Part shown: positions 33,852-44,196 of the stretch, piece by piece
Layout: each line of letters begins with the position of its first letter
Numbering within the stretch: position 1 is the first letter of the stretch
Source: Chryseobacterium cucumeris
GTDB lineage: Bacteria; Bacteroidota; Bacteroidia; Flavobacteriales; Weeksellaceae
Direction: 5' to 3'
Length of the DNA: 64,000 bases
NCBI RefSeq assembly: GCF_001593385.1
Contig: NZ_LUVZ01000047.1
Coordinates: forward strand, 124,001 to 188,000
Notes under the pieces: generated by a model
Databases searched by the model: none
Seen by the model: the letters and a program-made list of their open reading frames with translations, nothing else
Told to the model about the DNA's origin: nothing
Position numbers and translations under genes: made by a program

Positions 33852-34877
33852 TTATTTTACTGGATATTTTTGATTTAAAGCCTGGAGTATTGCCCATGTT
33901 TCTCCATCCATAATTCCGTCATAATTCTGTGGACGGAAATGATATTGGAATGCTTCAATTGTTTTCTTCGTAGCATCATCCCATTTTCCGCTAAGATCAA
34001 GTGCATATCCGAATTTCTGCAATGACGTCTGAATAAGGAAAATAAAGCTGGAATCATTATATCTTGCTGTAATATCAGCCTGTGCTGCCTCAAGATAAGT
34101 CTGTTTAGCCGCTTCATCATACCACATTCCAATCTGGTACTCATCATAAAGCTTTTTCCATGGAAACATTGGCCCGGGATCCTGTTTTCTTGTAGGTGCA
34201 ATATCGGCATGTGCCAATACATTCGTAGGCTGGATCTGATATCTCGTCACAATATCTTTAACCAAAGCCGCTACTTTTTTCACCTGGTCATCGCTAAAAG
34301 GAGCAAAGGTTCTTTTCCCGGTAGCATCCGTGGTATACCCTGTATTTACAATTTCAATACCGATAGAATTATCGTTGAGATTTTTGTCATTTCTCCACGC
34401 GCTTACTCCTGCATGATAGGCTCGCTTATTTTCATCCACCAATTGATAGATCTCGTTATCTCCTGTATTATTTACCAGATAATGGGCACTCACCGCCTGT
34501 TGGGTAAGGACGGTAAGAGATTTATCGTCTGGAAGGGCTGTATAATGTAATATAAGATAACGTTGTCTGAAATTCTGGGCTACCGCAGGGAAATAAGTTT
34601 TCACCACTTTATATCCGGCTGGTTTCGCAGATACAATAGAACCATAACTTGCCGTATTATCATTTTTTGTTGGGTCTGCTATATTAGTAGTAAAAAAGTC
34701 TACTCCATGATCAGATACAACTTTTGGTTTTGAAGCCACCGGAGGAGTTGTTTGAACCGTCGGTTTCGCCTGTGTTATTGGGGTTTTCGGTTTGTAAGTA
34801 TTTTTTTTCACATTTTGTTGGGAAGTACATGAAAAAACAAAAGTGCTTAATCCGATGATATATAATGTTTTACGCAT
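33852..34877 (-). CDS. N-acetylmuramoyl-L-alanine amidase lipoprotein with peptidoglycan-binding domain
   Basis: From the ATG at 34877 the 341-residue protein carries a lipoprotein signal MRKTLYIIGLSTFVFSC (Cys17), then a Thr/Pro/Lys-rich linker. The Amidase_2/AmpD-type domain runs about 95-260; YLILHYTALPDD gives the first zinc His, AHADIAPTRKQDPGPMFPW the second His and the Asp/Cys-position Asp. The C-terminal 75 residues (LIQTSLQKFGYALDLSG to TWAILQALNQKY) are a PG_binding_1 domain. It would cleave MurNAc-L-Ala bonds or trim muropeptides at the outer membrane. The frame extends 37 codons further upstream but crosses the -7 element, so that start is rejected. Confidence 0.88.
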   Translation of the reverse strand: MRKTLYIIGLSTFVFSCTSQQNVKKNTYKPKTPITQAKPTVQTTPPVASKPKVVSDHGVDFFTTNIADPTKNDNTASYGSIVSAKPAGYKVVKTYFPAVAQNFRQRYLILHYTALPDDKSLTVLTQQAVSAHYLVNNTGDNEIYQLVDENKRAYHAGVSAWRNDKNLNDNSIGIEIVNTGYTTDATGKRTFAPFSDDQVKKVAALVKDIVTRYQIQPTNVLAHADIAPTRKQDPGPMFPWKKLYDEYQIGMWYDEAAKQTYLEAAQADITARYNDSSFIFLIQTSLQKFGYALDLSGKWDDATKKTIEAFQYHFRPQNYDGIMDGETWAILQALNQKYPVK

Positions 34878-34906
34878 CAGTTTGGTTTTTGAATGATTTA
34901 TTACCT

Positions 34907-34914
34907 CAAAAATA
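34907..34914 (-). promoter_or_regulatory. -7 promoter element for the amidase gene
   Basis: The minus strand reads TATTTTTG; transcription would start near 34900, about 23 bases before the ATG at 34877. Its expected -33 region overlaps the divergent tRNA promoter. Confidence 0.5.
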
Positions 34915-34936
34915 CACAAAAATTTCTTGAATTTTA

Positions 34937-34968
34937 TTTGGTAAATAAAGAAATCTGTTCTATATTTG
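34937..34968 (+). promoter_or_regulatory. Promoter of the tRNA-Ser/Pro/Arg operon
   Basis: TTTG (34937-34940) is followed after exactly 20 bp by TATATTTG (34961-34968), a complete match to the Bacteroidetes TTTG/TAnnTTTG pattern. The first tRNA begins at 35013. Confidence 0.75.
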
Positions 34969-35012
34969 CACTCGCAATAACGGAACAACGATCATTAAAA
35001 AATAAACAAAAA

Positions 35013-35097
35013 GGAGGGTTGCCGGAGTGGTTAACGGAGCAGTTTGCTAAACTGTCGACGCGAAAGTGTCGCAAGGGTTCGAATCCCTTACCCTCCG
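35013..35097 (+). tRNA. tRNA-Ser (anticodon GCT)
   Basis: The acceptor stem GGAGGGT pairs with ACCCTCC; discriminator G. The anticodon loop TTGCTAA carries GCT, reading AGC/AGU. The 85-base length with a long variable arm (cgacgcgaaagtgtcg) is typical for serine. The T arm is GGTTCGAATCC-like. CCA is not encoded. Confidence 0.97.
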
Positions 35098-35112
35098 CTC
35101 TTCTTATATATT

Positions 35113-35187
35113 CGGGGCGTAGCGTAGTCCGGTCATCGCGCCTGGTTTGGGACCAGGAGGTCGCAGGTTCGAATCCTGCCGCCCCGA
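35113..35187 (+). tRNA. tRNA-Pro (anticodon TGG), copy 1
   Basis: The acceptor CGGGGCG pairs with CGCCCCG; the anticodon loop TTTGGGA carries TGG. The T arm reads GCAGGTTCGAATCCTGC. The first C of the acceptor is typical of tRNA-Pro. The sequence is identical to the copies at 52496 and 52901. Confidence 0.97.
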
Positions 35188-35229
35188 CTTTTTAATGTGC
35201 TTATTTACTAAGCGAGAATCAACTTCTAA

Positions 35230-35303
35230 GGGTGCGTAGCTCAGCTGGATAGAGCATCTGCCTTCTAAGCAGACGGTCAAAGGTTCGAATCCTTTCGCGC
35301 TCA
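35230..35303 (+). tRNA. tRNA-Arg (anticodon TCT), copy 1
   Basis: The acceptor GGGTGCG pairs with CGCGCTC including two G-U pairs; the anticodon loop CTTCTAA carries TCT (AGA/AGG). The length is 74 bases. It is identical to the copies at 52583 and 52988. Confidence 0.97.
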
Positions 35304-35304
35304 C

Positions 35305-35340
35305 AAAGACCTCACAATTTTTATTGTGAGGTCTTTTGTT
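35305..35340 (+). terminator. Terminator of the first tRNA operon
   Basis: AAAGACCTCACAAT (35305-35318) and ATTGTGAGGTCTTT (35323-35336) form a 14-bp perfect stem followed by T-rich sequence. It begins one base after tRNA-Arg. Confidence 0.85.
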
Positions 35341-35424
35341 TTTAGAAGGCTACAGATCTTATTTTATAATCAAACAATATCACAGAGAAATCGTACTCTT
35401 AATTTAAAACTGAAAAACTTCTAT

Positions 35425-36558
35425 TTAATCCCTGATAAGCTGTTTAATTTCGTCATGATATTTCTTATTCTGCTTTCTGATTTTCATAACAAAATAGAAA
35501 AAGATACTCAGTACAAAAAGTCCAAGAATTATCATGCCAGCCATAAAATAATTATATCGGGTGGCTAGCTTTTTACTTTTCTTTTGAGTTTCCATATTGT
35601 GGACATCAATAGCGTGATTGATGGAGCTTAGTTCGCTCTGCTCTCTCTTAAATTTTGTTTCAAAGTATTTTCTGCTGTAGACCTGATAAAGATTAGGATT
35701 TCCCATCGCCAGATAATTTTCCGCCATTTCTTTATAAATCCCTTCATCGAGGGACAGATCACCTGCTTCCTTACCTAAGTTTTCAGCTTTTATTAACAGT
35801 TTCAGAGCTTCCTGATTCTGATGTTTTTGCTTGTTCATCTCTGCAAGGCCTTTTAAAGCAAACGCTTCAAGACTTTTTGCCTTGATCATACCTGCAAGAT
35901 TCATAGATTTCATAAAAGCCGTTCCGGCATTGTCCGGCTGGTTAAGATTGAGATAACAATGACCAATATTGTAATAAATGATACTCTGGTTGAAATAGGT
36001 TTTCTCTTTTTTCTCTTTTATTCTTTCAAAGTTTCTGATCGCGATTAAAAACTCCTGAAGAGCGATTTCCGGATTCGACTGACTTTTATAGATCATTCCG
36101 CGCAGGGCAAAGCTTCTGGCTGTTTCAAAATTTTTCAGATAGGAATCTTCAGGCAGTTTTACCAAATATTCGTCAGCTTCGTCCAATGTTTCAAGGCTTT
36201 TGCTGAAAAGTTCCATCTGTTGGTACTGCACAGCTGCTGCAATTAAAAAACTGGTTTGGATCTTGGGATCATTGGTTTTCTGAACCATTTCTCTTGCTTT
36301 CAGAATATATTGCAGAGATTCGTCAAAGTTTCTCTTGGCAATTCCTGCAGTAGATAGAATCAGATATATTTTAATGGATTTATTGAGGTCTCTTTCTTTT
36401 CGGAGCAGTTTCTTTCCAATGTTTATAGCATTGTCCGGATTATTATAAATTTCCAGATTGGCAATCTTCATCAGAGAATCATCAGAAATTTTCTGTCCGG
36501 CAAGAGTTGTCTGAAAAAGCAGAAGACTCATCAAAACAATATGGATCAAGAATTTCAT
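35425..36558 (-). CDS. TPR-repeat membrane-anchored sensor-like protein
   Basis: The 377-residue protein has a signal peptide (MKFLIHIVLMSLLLFQTTLA), then tetratricopeptide-like helical repeats through about 40-310 (for example INIGKKLLRKERDLNKS; IYYNIGHCYLNLNQPDNAG). One transmembrane helix (about 342-362) and a short basic cytoplasmic tail of about 15 residues follow. It looks like the sensor half of the neighbouring TPR/AraC protein without the DNA-binding part. Its ATG overlaps the TGA of that gene (TGATG), so the two are translationally coupled. The ligand and partner are unknown. Confidence 0.75.
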   Translation of the reverse strand: MKFLIHIVLMSLLLFQTTLAGQKISDDSLMKIANLEIYNNPDNAINIGKKLLRKERDLNKSIKIYLILSTAGIAKRNFDESLQYILKAREMVQKTNDPKIQTSFLIAAAVQYQQMELFSKSLETLDEADEYLVKLPEDSYLKNFETARSFALRGMIYKSQSNPEIALQEFLIAIRNFERIKEKKEKTYFNQSIIYYNIGHCYLNLNQPDNAGTAFMKSMNLAGMIKAKSLEAFALKGLAEMNKQKHQNQEALKLLIKAENLGKEAGDLSLDEGIYKEMAENYLAMGNPNLYQVYSRKYFETKFKREQSELSSINHAIDVHNMETQKKSKKLATRYNYFMAGMIILGLFVLSIFFYFVMKIRKQNKKYHDEIKQLIRD

Positions 36559-38159
36559 CAGTTTTTATTTTTTATAATTTCCTGGATGTAGGTATTGGGA
36601 GACATTCCTGTAATAGATTTGAATACGTTCGTAAATGCACCATGAGATGAAAATCCTGCATATTCTGCCAGATAGCTTACTTTATAATTAAGATAAGCAG
36701 GATCTGTTTTCAAAAGACGCGCAATATGATCAATTCTCAGCTCATTAATGTAGCCGTTAAAGTTCTTTCCTTTATTGTTATTGATGACTTCAGATAGATA
36801 TTTAGTATTTATCCCCGTCTGTGCGGAAAGAATAGCCAGTGACATGTTTTTATTCAGATAGCCGTCAGATTTTTCCCAGTCTTTAAGCTTCTGTAAAATT
36901 TCATCTTCTTTTTCTTTTGAGATTTTAGAAGGATCCTTTTCCTGATTTTTATTTTCTTTTACAGGATCTTCTCTCGGCCCGCCAACCTCTACAGCTGAAG
37001 GCTCTTCTTTTATTTTCAGTTTTTCAAAGAAATCAAGCTGTTTTTTGAGGTGTCTACTTCTTGATGATTCGCTCAGGAGATAAGCAACCATTCCCGCAAT
37101 AAGAATCAAGATAGCAATACCGGCAGTTTTAAGCTGCTTTTCTTTCTTCTGTTCCTGGAATTCAAGGTTTTTGTGATGGTAGGTTTCAAGCAATTTCACA
37201 ACATATTGTATTCCTTCCTTTTTATTGGAATCCAGTTTTGCTTTTAAACCGGTGTATAAATTATTGTAATAATAGTATTTCTCATCATTATTAAGGGCCA
37301 GATAGCTCCGTGCAAACAATTCATAAAATATGATTTTCAGATCATTATAAGGAAGATTTTCAATTTGAGCAAATCCTTTTTCCAATTGTTTTACAGCTTC
37401 GTTGTAATCTCCTTTTAAAAAGTAATATCGTGACATACTTTCATAGGCAAATGCAGAGATAAAGGCATTATTTTCATATTTTTCAACGTCCTGAATAACA
37501 TCATCAAGTAATTTCTTTGATTCTCCCAGCCTGTTCTGCCGCATCAGAAATGTAGACCGGAAAATGATATTTTCCCATTTGATAATCATGTTTTCTGCGT
37601 TATGACTGTTCAGGTAGGAGTTACTTTTATCTATATTCTGTAAAGCAGAATTATAGTTCCTCACAATCCCTGCATTTATAGCCTGAAGCTGGAATAGTTT
37701 TGCAAGCACCATCCGTTCTTTGGGATTATTGGTTTTTAACAATTCTGAATCCTTTAAAATATCTGCAATGATTTTCTTCGACTGTCCGTACAACCCTAAA
37801 TTCTGATACTGATCAGCCAGATTATAATCATCAAACAACTGAATAAAATGGGAAAGACTTCCTTTTTTATCATCATCCTCTTTCTGATTGGAAATACTCA
37901 CAGACTGCACATAGTTTCCCTGAAGGGCATAAGCCTGGGAAATAATGTTCCGCAGAATGACTTTATGCTCCACATTTTTATCACTGATCAGAAGGCTCTG
38001 TGAGTAGCTGATACACTCTTCGGGATTCTGATATAATTTCTGAAAAGCTTTGTCGGTTAAAATACTGAAATCCGGAATCGCCTGCCCCTTTATAAAAACC
38101 GGGCACCACAGAATGAAAAACAATATTGCTATATTACTTTTCAGTATTTTTTTGAACAT
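36558..38159 (-). CDS. TPR membrane protein with cytoplasmic AraC-type HTH (one-component regulator)
   Basis: From the ATG at 38159 the 533-residue protein has a signal/anchor segment (MFKKILKSNIAILFFILWC), periplasmic TPR-like repeats (about 40-330) and one transmembrane helix (AGIAILILIAGMVAYLL, about 347-363). A charged linker leads to a C-terminal AraC/XylS helix-turn-helix (about 430-533; GINTKYLSEVINNNKGKNF and YAGFSSHGAFTNVFKSITGMSP are the two recognition regions). This combination is a common Bacteroidetes regulator design. It would sense something outside the membrane and bind DNA inside. The frame can start 23 codons earlier, but this start gives a clean N-terminal segment. The nearest large target genes are the T9SS proteins. 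Confidence 0.8.
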   Translation of the reverse strand: MFKKILKSNIAILFFILWCPVFIKGQAIPDFSILTDKAFQKLYQNPEECISYSQSLLISDKNVEHKVILRNIISQAYALQGNYVQSVSISNQKEDDDKKGSLSHFIQLFDDYNLADQYQNLGLYGQSKKIIADILKDSELLKTNNPKERMVLAKLFQLQAINAGIVRNYNSALQNIDKSNSYLNSHNAENMIIKWENIIFRSTFLMRQNRLGESKKLLDDVIQDVEKYENNAFISAFAYESMSRYYFLKGDYNEAVKQLEKGFAQIENLPYNDLKIIFYELFARSYLALNNDEKYYYYNNLYTGLKAKLDSNKKEGIQYVVKLLETYHHKNLEFQEQKKEKQLKTAGIAILILIAGMVAYLLSESSRSRHLKKQLDFFEKLKIKEEPSAVEVGGPREDPVKENKNQEKDPSKISKEKEDEILQKLKDWEKSDGYLNKNMSLAILSAQTGINTKYLSEVINNNKGKNFNGYINELRIDHIARLLKTDPAYLNYKVSYLAEYAGFSSHGAFTNVFKSITGMSPNTYIQEIIKNKN

Positions 38160-38588
38160 AAGGATCATTTCCCCACTGTTTTTATCTGATATTTCTATCA
38201 TTACTCCTTTTAAAACACTCAAATACAAATTACTGATTTACAGTATTTTATTTTTCAAATTCTTGTAAATTCAACGAATTATGCAAGCGTATTCCTTGAC
38301 GAAGGGCAAATATAACGCTAATATTGTTCAAACCTTTAAGTTGATTCAAAATATTAGACTTATTCTCAAATTTCAATGAAGCCATCATACTTATTAAGCA
38401 TTATCATTATAAAAAATTAAAGATAATCTTCTAATCATCTAAGATATGATTTTTAAGATATAATTCAATGAATCAATATTTACTGATGTAGAAAAAAGAA
38501 GTAAAAAAAAATACACTGCGCAATTAAGTCTACCGCCCAAAATCTGATGATAAAGCCGGTACATCTAACCCTTAAAAATAGAAATAAA
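38160..38588. other. Divergent intergenic region upstream of the T9SS cargo genes
   Basis: It separates the AraC-type regulator from the plus-strand T9SS cargo genes. It is AT-rich and probably holds both promoters. I found no exact TAnnTTTG element for either gene and no RNA gene. Confidence 0.45.
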
Positions 38589-40880
38589 ATGAGAAAACAC
38601 TACTTATTATGGATGATTTTCCTATTTTCAGTTCTTCAACTGAATGCACAGACCTACTGTGTTCCTACAGCCGGCACTTCCAGCCAGTCTAACTATTTAA
38701 AGAATGCCATATTTTCTGATCAGGGAGCTTTATACTATACAGCATCTTCATATCAGGCTTATGTTGACAATTCTTCCAGCCAAACAGTATCTTCATATCC
38801 TGGAGGGACAGTGAACGTTCATCTGGATTTTGCAGGATCGGGAGTAAAGTCTTATGTCTGGATCGACTGGAATAATGATGGAGATTTTGATGATTTTTAT
38901 GAAAATCCACTAGGACCTTCAAGCTATTCAGTTGTGGATGATCTGTTTTTTATTCCACCTTCTCAGGCCGCTGGAATATATAGAATCAGGGTACAGAGCG
39001 GCACTTCATTCCCGAACCCTGTAACCCCATGCGGGCCTAACAATTATGGAAATTTTGTAGATTTCAGTTTGAAGATCGATGCTTCACCAACCTGTTTTGT
39101 TCCTTCAACACTTACTTCTTCCAATATAACCAACAATTCTGCAATGATTTCCTGGACTGCTCCTGCAACAGCACCGGGAAGCTATGAATATTATTATACT
39201 TCTTCCACCACTATTCCGGATACCTCTACGCCAATATCAGGGACAAGTAATACAATCTCAGCACCCATCAGCGGACTTTCACCTTTTACAACTTACTATT
39301 ATTATGTAAGATCAGTTTGCGGTACATCTAATAAAAGTGCATGGTCTTTAAGGGGGATATTTAAAACCAAGTGCGATGCTAAAACTTCAATGTTTGAAGA
39401 CTTCGAAAGTGCAGTAAACGGGCCTAATAATGCTGACTGCTGGGATAGAATTATTTTAGGATCAGGATACCAGACAATTGGTTCCGGTAGTGGTGTGAAC
39501 AGTAGCAAAGCGATGTATCAGAGTGCCAATGGTGCAGCTAACACAGTAATTGCTGTACTTCCGATGTTCAGTAATGTAAATGCGGGAACCCACTGGTTAA
39601 GATTTAAAGCAAAAGTAAGCAGTACTGCCGGTGTATTAGATATTGGTTACGTAACCAATGATACGGATGCTTCTTCTTTTGTGAATATCCAATCTGTGAA
39701 TATCAGTAATACTGTTTTCGATGGATTTGAATATAGTGTTGTAATTCCCAATACCATTCCTGCCAATGCAAGGCTGGCCATAAGACATGGAGGTGTTCCT
39801 TCTGTAAATATTTACTGGGATAATGTATATTGGGAGCCTAAACCAACGTGCTTTACTCCAACAAATATCGTTTTATCCAATGTAACCAGCGCAACAGCGA
39901 ATATAGCATGGACAGCTCCTTCACCAGCACCAGCAATGGGGTACGACATTTATTACAGTACCAACAACACCGCGCCAACCTCATCTACCGTACCTAATAT
40001 AACAGGGGTAACAGCTAATCCTTATACTATCCAGGGATTAAACTCTGCAACAACCTATTATATATGGATAAGATCAAGATGTAGTGCTTCAGATCAGAGT
40101 CTATGGAGCAATATTGCATCGGTACAGACTCTTTGTGCACCAGTTGCAACACTTTTAGAAAATTTTGATTCTTATGCTACGGGATTATTAACCAATGCTC
40201 CATGCTGGGGAAGAATTGTGACAGGAATAGCAAGCTTAAATATTAATGGAAATGGTGCTCTATCCGGAACGAAACATATTTTACAACGCAGTATTTCTGC
40301 AGGAGATATATCCATTGCTGTATTACCTGAGTTTACCAACATCAATGCAGGAACTCATTCTCTGAAGCTGAATGCTTATTGCAGTGTGAATACAGGAAAA
40401 TTAGAGGTGGGATATATGACCAATCCTACTGATGCTTCTACTTTCACATTGATCCAGCAATTGAATATTACCAATACCTCGTATACTCCAGCTACAGGAA
40501 GTGAGTACACTATTGTCATTCCTAATACCGTTCCGGCAGGGGCAAGACTGGCTATCCGGGATACATATGCAACCTCAGGGAATGCATTGTATTACTGGGA
40601 TAATGTTTCATGGGCTCCCACACAAACAATGAATGTACAGGACAACGCAGTGAAATCAAAAGCAAGCATTTCCCCTAATCCTTTCACTGATGTAATTATG
40701 ATGACTGACCATAAAAACATGCAATCCGTTATGATATATGATACTTCGGGTAAATCCGTCACTGAGATCAGGAATCCTGACCATACAATTTCATTAAAAG
40801 ATCTGGCATCAGGAATATATTTAATAAAAATGATCATGAAAGACGGTACTTCTCACACCGTAAAAGCCATAAAGAAATAA
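38589..40880 (+). CDS. T9SS type A sorting protein with GEVED and fibronectin III domains
   Basis: From the ATG at 38589 the 763-residue protein has a signal peptide (MRKHYLLWMIFLFSVLQLNAQ) and a GEVED-type domain (about 55-150; YVWIDWNNDGDFDD is the diagnostic acidic loop). Two copies of a module follow, each a fibronectin III domain (SSNITNNSAMISWTAP near 180; LSNVTSATANIAWTAP near 435) plus a beta-sandwich segment starting with a Cys and E-(D/N)-F-(E/D)-S/D motif. The last 75 residues are a T9SS type A sorting signal (SPNPFTDVIMMTD, GIYLIKM). It is therefore exported through the type IX system to the cell surface or medium. Function beyond adhesion or matrix binding cannot be told. Confidence 0.88.
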   Translation: MRKHYLLWMIFLFSVLQLNAQTYCVPTAGTSSQSNYLKNAIFSDQGALYYTASSYQAYVDNSSSQTVSSYPGGTVNVHLDFAGSGVKSYVWIDWNNDGDFDDFYENPLGPSSYSVVDDLFFIPPSQAAGIYRIRVQSGTSFPNPVTPCGPNNYGNFVDFSLKIDASPTCFVPSTLTSSNITNNSAMISWTAPATAPGSYEYYYTSSTTIPDTSTPISGTSNTISAPISGLSPFTTYYYYVRSVCGTSNKSAWSLRGIFKTKCDAKTSMFEDFESAVNGPNNADCWDRIILGSGYQTIGSGSGVNSSKAMYQSANGAANTVIAVLPMFSNVNAGTHWLRFKAKVSSTAGVLDIGYVTNDTDASSFVNIQSVNISNTVFDGFEYSVVIPNTIPANARLAIRHGGVPSVNIYWDNVYWEPKPTCFTPTNIVLSNVTSATANIAWTAPSPAPAMGYDIYYSTNNTAPTSSTVPNITGVTANPYTIQGLNSATTYYIWIRSRCSASDQSLWSNIASVQTLCAPVATLLENFDSYATGLLTNAPCWGRIVTGIASLNINGNGALSGTKHILQRSISAGDISIAVLPEFTNINAGTHSLKLNAYCSVNTGKLEVGYMTNPTDASTFTLIQQLNITNTSYTPATGSEYTIVIPNTVPAGARLAIRDTYATSGNALYYWDNVSWAPTQTMNVQDNAVKSKASISPNPFTDVIMMTDHKNMQSVMIYDTSGKSVTEIRNPDHTISLKDLASGIYLIKMIMKDGTSHTVKAIKK

Positions 40881-40958
40881 ATGTTGTCTCTGTCATCAAA
40901 AGCGGTGGAAACTTGTTCATCGCTTTTATGACAGTTTTATCCTCCTTAAACTTATTCA

Positions 40959-43900
40959 ATGAAAGATTTTTACTTCGTTTATAAGCCTGCTTCCGAAACA
41001 GGAAAGCACTGGCTTTTATTGCTCAGAAAGCTTCTTTTTGCAGTGTTCATTTTATCATTTGGAAGCAATATGCTTTTTTCCCAGAGAGATACGGAACATT
41101 GGTTTGCCCCGATGATGTCCAGACTTAATGATTCCAATAAACAGGCTTTATTTTTATCGACAGATTCTACAACTCCATTTCCCGTCACGATCTATAACAA
41201 TAATACAGCCATTGGAAATGTAACAATCAGCAAAGGCAATCCCCAATCTTTTGACATTCCTATGGATAAAATGATTACGGGGTCACAATCAGAAGTTTTT
41301 AAGGTAACCGGACGAGGCATTTATGTTAAAGGAGAAAAACCTTTTTTCTGTACTTTCAGATTCTCTACAAAAAATCATGGAGAAATCCTTACATCCAAAG
41401 GAAAAGCTGGTATTGGAAACAAATTTTATGTTGCTTATGGGCCTATTGCTACAGCTTCTTCCAATAACAATTTCACCTGTGGAGTACTTGCTACTGAAGA
41501 TAATACAATGGTAACAGTATCTAATTATGGAGCTTCCGTTCAATTCTCCAATGGGACTACTGGTACCAATACGCCTTCAATGACTTTTACCTTACAAAAA
41601 GGGCAGTCGTATATTATAGAAGGTACAGGAAACCAGACAGGAAACCAAAGCGGTTTTATTGGAGCTAAAATTGAGTCTAATAAACCTGTAACTGTTACTA
41701 ACGGAAATTTCAACGGTCAGATTGTTAACTCCAATAATGGCGGTGATATTTTAATGGACCAGTCGATACCGGTAGAACGTTTAGGGGATGATTTTGTCCT
41801 TGTCAAAGGCATGGCTCCGATCGCATCAAATGTAGAGGGTGCTGTAGTAACCGCTACAGAGAATAATACACAGGTATATCTCAATGATGATGTGAACCCG
41901 ATTGCCACTCTTAATGAAGGGCAGTTCTATCGGATCGGCTCTTCTTCTTATATGAATCAAAATAGTACCGGACATTATAACATGCACATCCGGACTACCA
42001 AAAAAGCCTATGTTTATCAATTGATGGCTGGAACAGCAACATCATTTGTTGAAATTACCATCGGGGCTAATTATATTCCTCCTCTCAACTGTTTTCTTCC
42101 TAAGAAGATTGATGAAATAGGTATGATCAATGTATTACCTTATTATACTGCTATCACTCCTGCAGTAAAACTCAATATCATCACTGAGACAGGAGCTACA
42201 GTAACTGTTAACGGAATACCTTTACCTCCTGCACAAGGACCGTTCCCCGTAACCGGAAATACTAATTGGGTTACTTATTCTGTACCGAATGTTACAGGTA
42301 ATATTACCGTAGAATCTACTAAAGCTGTGACGGCTGGTATTGCTGCCGGTGAAGGAAATGTAGGCTACGGTGGTTATTTTGCCGGATTTTCTTCTATCCC
42401 TGTTATTGCCAAGAAAAACGGAACCTGTATTCCGGGAATGTCACTGGAAGTAGATGATAGCTATACAACTTATCAATGGAATTTTAACGGAAATGCTATT
42501 CCGGGAGCGAATACCAACACATATACTCCTACTCAACCGGGAAATTACACCGTTACCGTATCTGTGGGTGGAAGCTGTCCCTCTGTCACAACACCGGTTT
42601 ATAAGGCATTTTCATGTCTAGCTCATACCACAAAAGCATTAACGGTGTGTTCAACAGGAACCCCGGTAAACATAACGCCTTCATTTACGAATTCATCCCA
42701 AACTCCGGTTCCGGGAACGGTACAAATCATCAGTCCGCCTGCCAATGGTACACTCACAGTAAACCCTACAACAGGAATACTTACTTATACAGCCACTACC
42801 GGAGCTGCAGATACTTTCACCTACAAATTCTGCGGCAATGTTCCTGAATTTACAGATTGCGAAGAAGTAAAAGTCAATATCACTGTCCAAACAGTCACAG
42901 TAACGAATACCTCCATTAAAGCATGCAGCAATAACGGAAGCGGACTTTTTGATCTCACTTCTGCCAATGTGGGAGGACCATCGGGAAGTAGTAAGAAATA
43001 TTATCCCACCGCCGCAGATCTAGCTGCCGGTACTAATGAAATTATTCCAGCCAATGCTTATGTATCATCTGTTCCTAAAGACATTTATGTAAAAGTAACA
43101 ACCCTTGAAGGGTGTTCTGCCCAGGCAAAGATCAGTCTCCTGTTTAATCCTTCCCCGCAGGTTCGGAATACATCTTTAACGTCATGTTATATTGCTTCCG
43201 CTCCGGATAAAGGAAGCTTTGATCTCACCCAGGCATCTGTTACCAGCGAAACAGGTATTACAAAAGAATATTATAAAACACTACAGGATGCTGGAGCAGG
43301 TATCAATGCTATCCTGAATCCCAGTGTTTACATTTCCTCCGGCGGAACGGTATACATTAAAATCATCAATGCTACAGGATGTTACACTATTGCGACAGTA
43401 ACTCTTACCGTCACACTGCCTCATCCTTCTCCATTGCTTAAAGATCAATTCATATGTTTTAATGCTACAACAACACTGGATGCAGGATCCGGCTATGAGT
43501 CTTATGAATGGAGCACAGGAGATACAACATCTTCTATTTCTAATGTAGGAGTAGGAAATTACTGGGTGATTTTAGGACATGACAACTGCTTTACAAAGCA
43601 GCATGTTTCTGTAAAAAAAGCACCTGACGCTGTTATCAGGCAAATTGATTTCGACAATAATAAAGCAACACTTACTGTAATAGGAGGAAATCCACCCTAC
43701 TTATATTCCATTGATGGGATTAAATGGCAAAATTCAAATGTGTTTACAGGCCTGCCTAATGGTCAGAATAAGTTTTATGTAAAGGATTCTTACAACTGCG
43801 AGCCCATACAGGTAGAACTGACAGTGATGAACATCATCAATGCCATTACACCTAATGGGGATAATGTTAATGATAGCATTTCTTACGCAGAATTTGCTTA

Positions 43901-44105
43901 CAAGAAAGAGTTATCCTTTACGGTACATGACAGATATGGAAACAATGTTTTTACAGGTACACGTTTTAACAATTATACTTGGGATGGCATGTTCAATAAT
44001 AAAAAACTGTTCACCGGAACTTACTGGTATGTAATCACCTGGAAAGAACCCACCCTGAAAGACACCATCATCAAATACACAGGATGGATCTTACTGAAAA
44101 ATTAA
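40959..44105 (+). CDS. T9SS type B cargo with IgGFc-binding-like N-terminal domain (paralogue 1)
   Basis: The 1048-residue protein has an N-terminal signal/anchor segment (about 20-41), then [10 protein letters not shown] and a beta-rich region (about 45-480) matching IgGFc-binding-type domains ([31 protein letters not shown]). Further modules are an Ig/PKD-like domain ([16 protein letters not shown] near 505), a cadherin-like domain ([17 protein letters not shown] near 595), two Cys-starting repeats, another Ig-like domain ([12 protein letters not shown] near 845) and an SprB-like repeat ([20 protein letters not shown] near 920). The last 90 residues are a gliding-motility-type C-terminal (T9SS type B) signal ([13 protein letters not shown]). 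A giant surface adhesin is the likeliest role. Confidence 0.85.
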   Translation: MKDFYFVYKPASETGKHWLLLLRKLLFAVFILSFGSNMLFSQRDTEHWFAPMMSRLNDSNKQALFLSTDSTTPFPVTIYNNNTAIGNVTISKGNPQSFDIPMDKMITGSQSEVFKVTGRGIYVKGEKPFFCTFRFSTKNHGEILTSKGKAGIGNKFYVAYGPIATASSNNNFTCGVLATEDNTMVTVSNYGASVQFSNGTTGTNTPSMTFTLQKGQSYIIEGTGNQTGNQSGFIGAKIESNKPVTVTNGNFNGQIVNSNNGGDILMDQSIPVERLGDDFVLVKGMAPIASNVEGAVVTATENNTQVYLNDDVNPIATLNEGQFYRIGSSSYMNQNSTGHYNMHIRTTKKAYVYQLMAGTATSFVEITIGANYIPPLNCFLPKKIDEIGMINVLPYYTAITPAVKLNIITETGATVTVNGIPLPPAQGPFPVTGNTNWVTYSVPNVTGNITVESTKAVTAGIAAGEGNVGYGGYFAGFSSIPVIAKKNGTCIPGMSLEVDDSYTTYQWNFNGNAIPGANTNTYTPTQPGNYTVTVSVGGSCPSVTTPVYKAFSCLAHTTKALTVCSTGTPVNITPSFTNSSQTPVPGTVQIISPPANGTLTVNPTTGILTYTATTGAADTFTYKFCGNVPEFTDCEEVKVNITVQTVTVTNTSIKACSNNGSGLFDLTSANVGGPSGSSKKYYPTAADLAAGTNEIIPANAYVSSVPKDIYVKVTTLEGCSAQAKISLLFNPSPQVRNTSLTSCYIASAPDKGSFDLTQASVTSETGITKEYYKTLQDAGAGINAILNPSVYISSGGTVYIKIINATGCYTIATVTLTVTLPHPSPLLKDQFICFNATTTLDAGSGYESYEWSTGDTTSSISNVGVGNYWVILGHDNCFTKQHVSVKKAPDAVIRQIDFDNNKATLTVIGGNPPYLYSIDGIKWQNSNVFTGLPNGQNKFYVKDSYNCEPIQVELTVMNIINAITPNGDNVNDSISYAEFAYKKELSFTVHDRYGNNVFTGTRFNNYTWDGMFNNKKLFTGTYWYVITWKEPTLKDTIIKYTGWILLKN

Positions 44106-44196
44106 AGATTAATCTAAAAACAACCAATCAACTGTAACAAAGCTGGCTTTCATGAAAAGCTGTCTGCCTCATTTAATCTAATCTTCCTTAAAGCTT

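Noticed and set aside
34893-35195. 100-codon plus-strand frame over the tRNA-Ser and tRNA-Pro genes
   Set aside because: It runs through two tRNA genes and their spacer and has no independent protein features.
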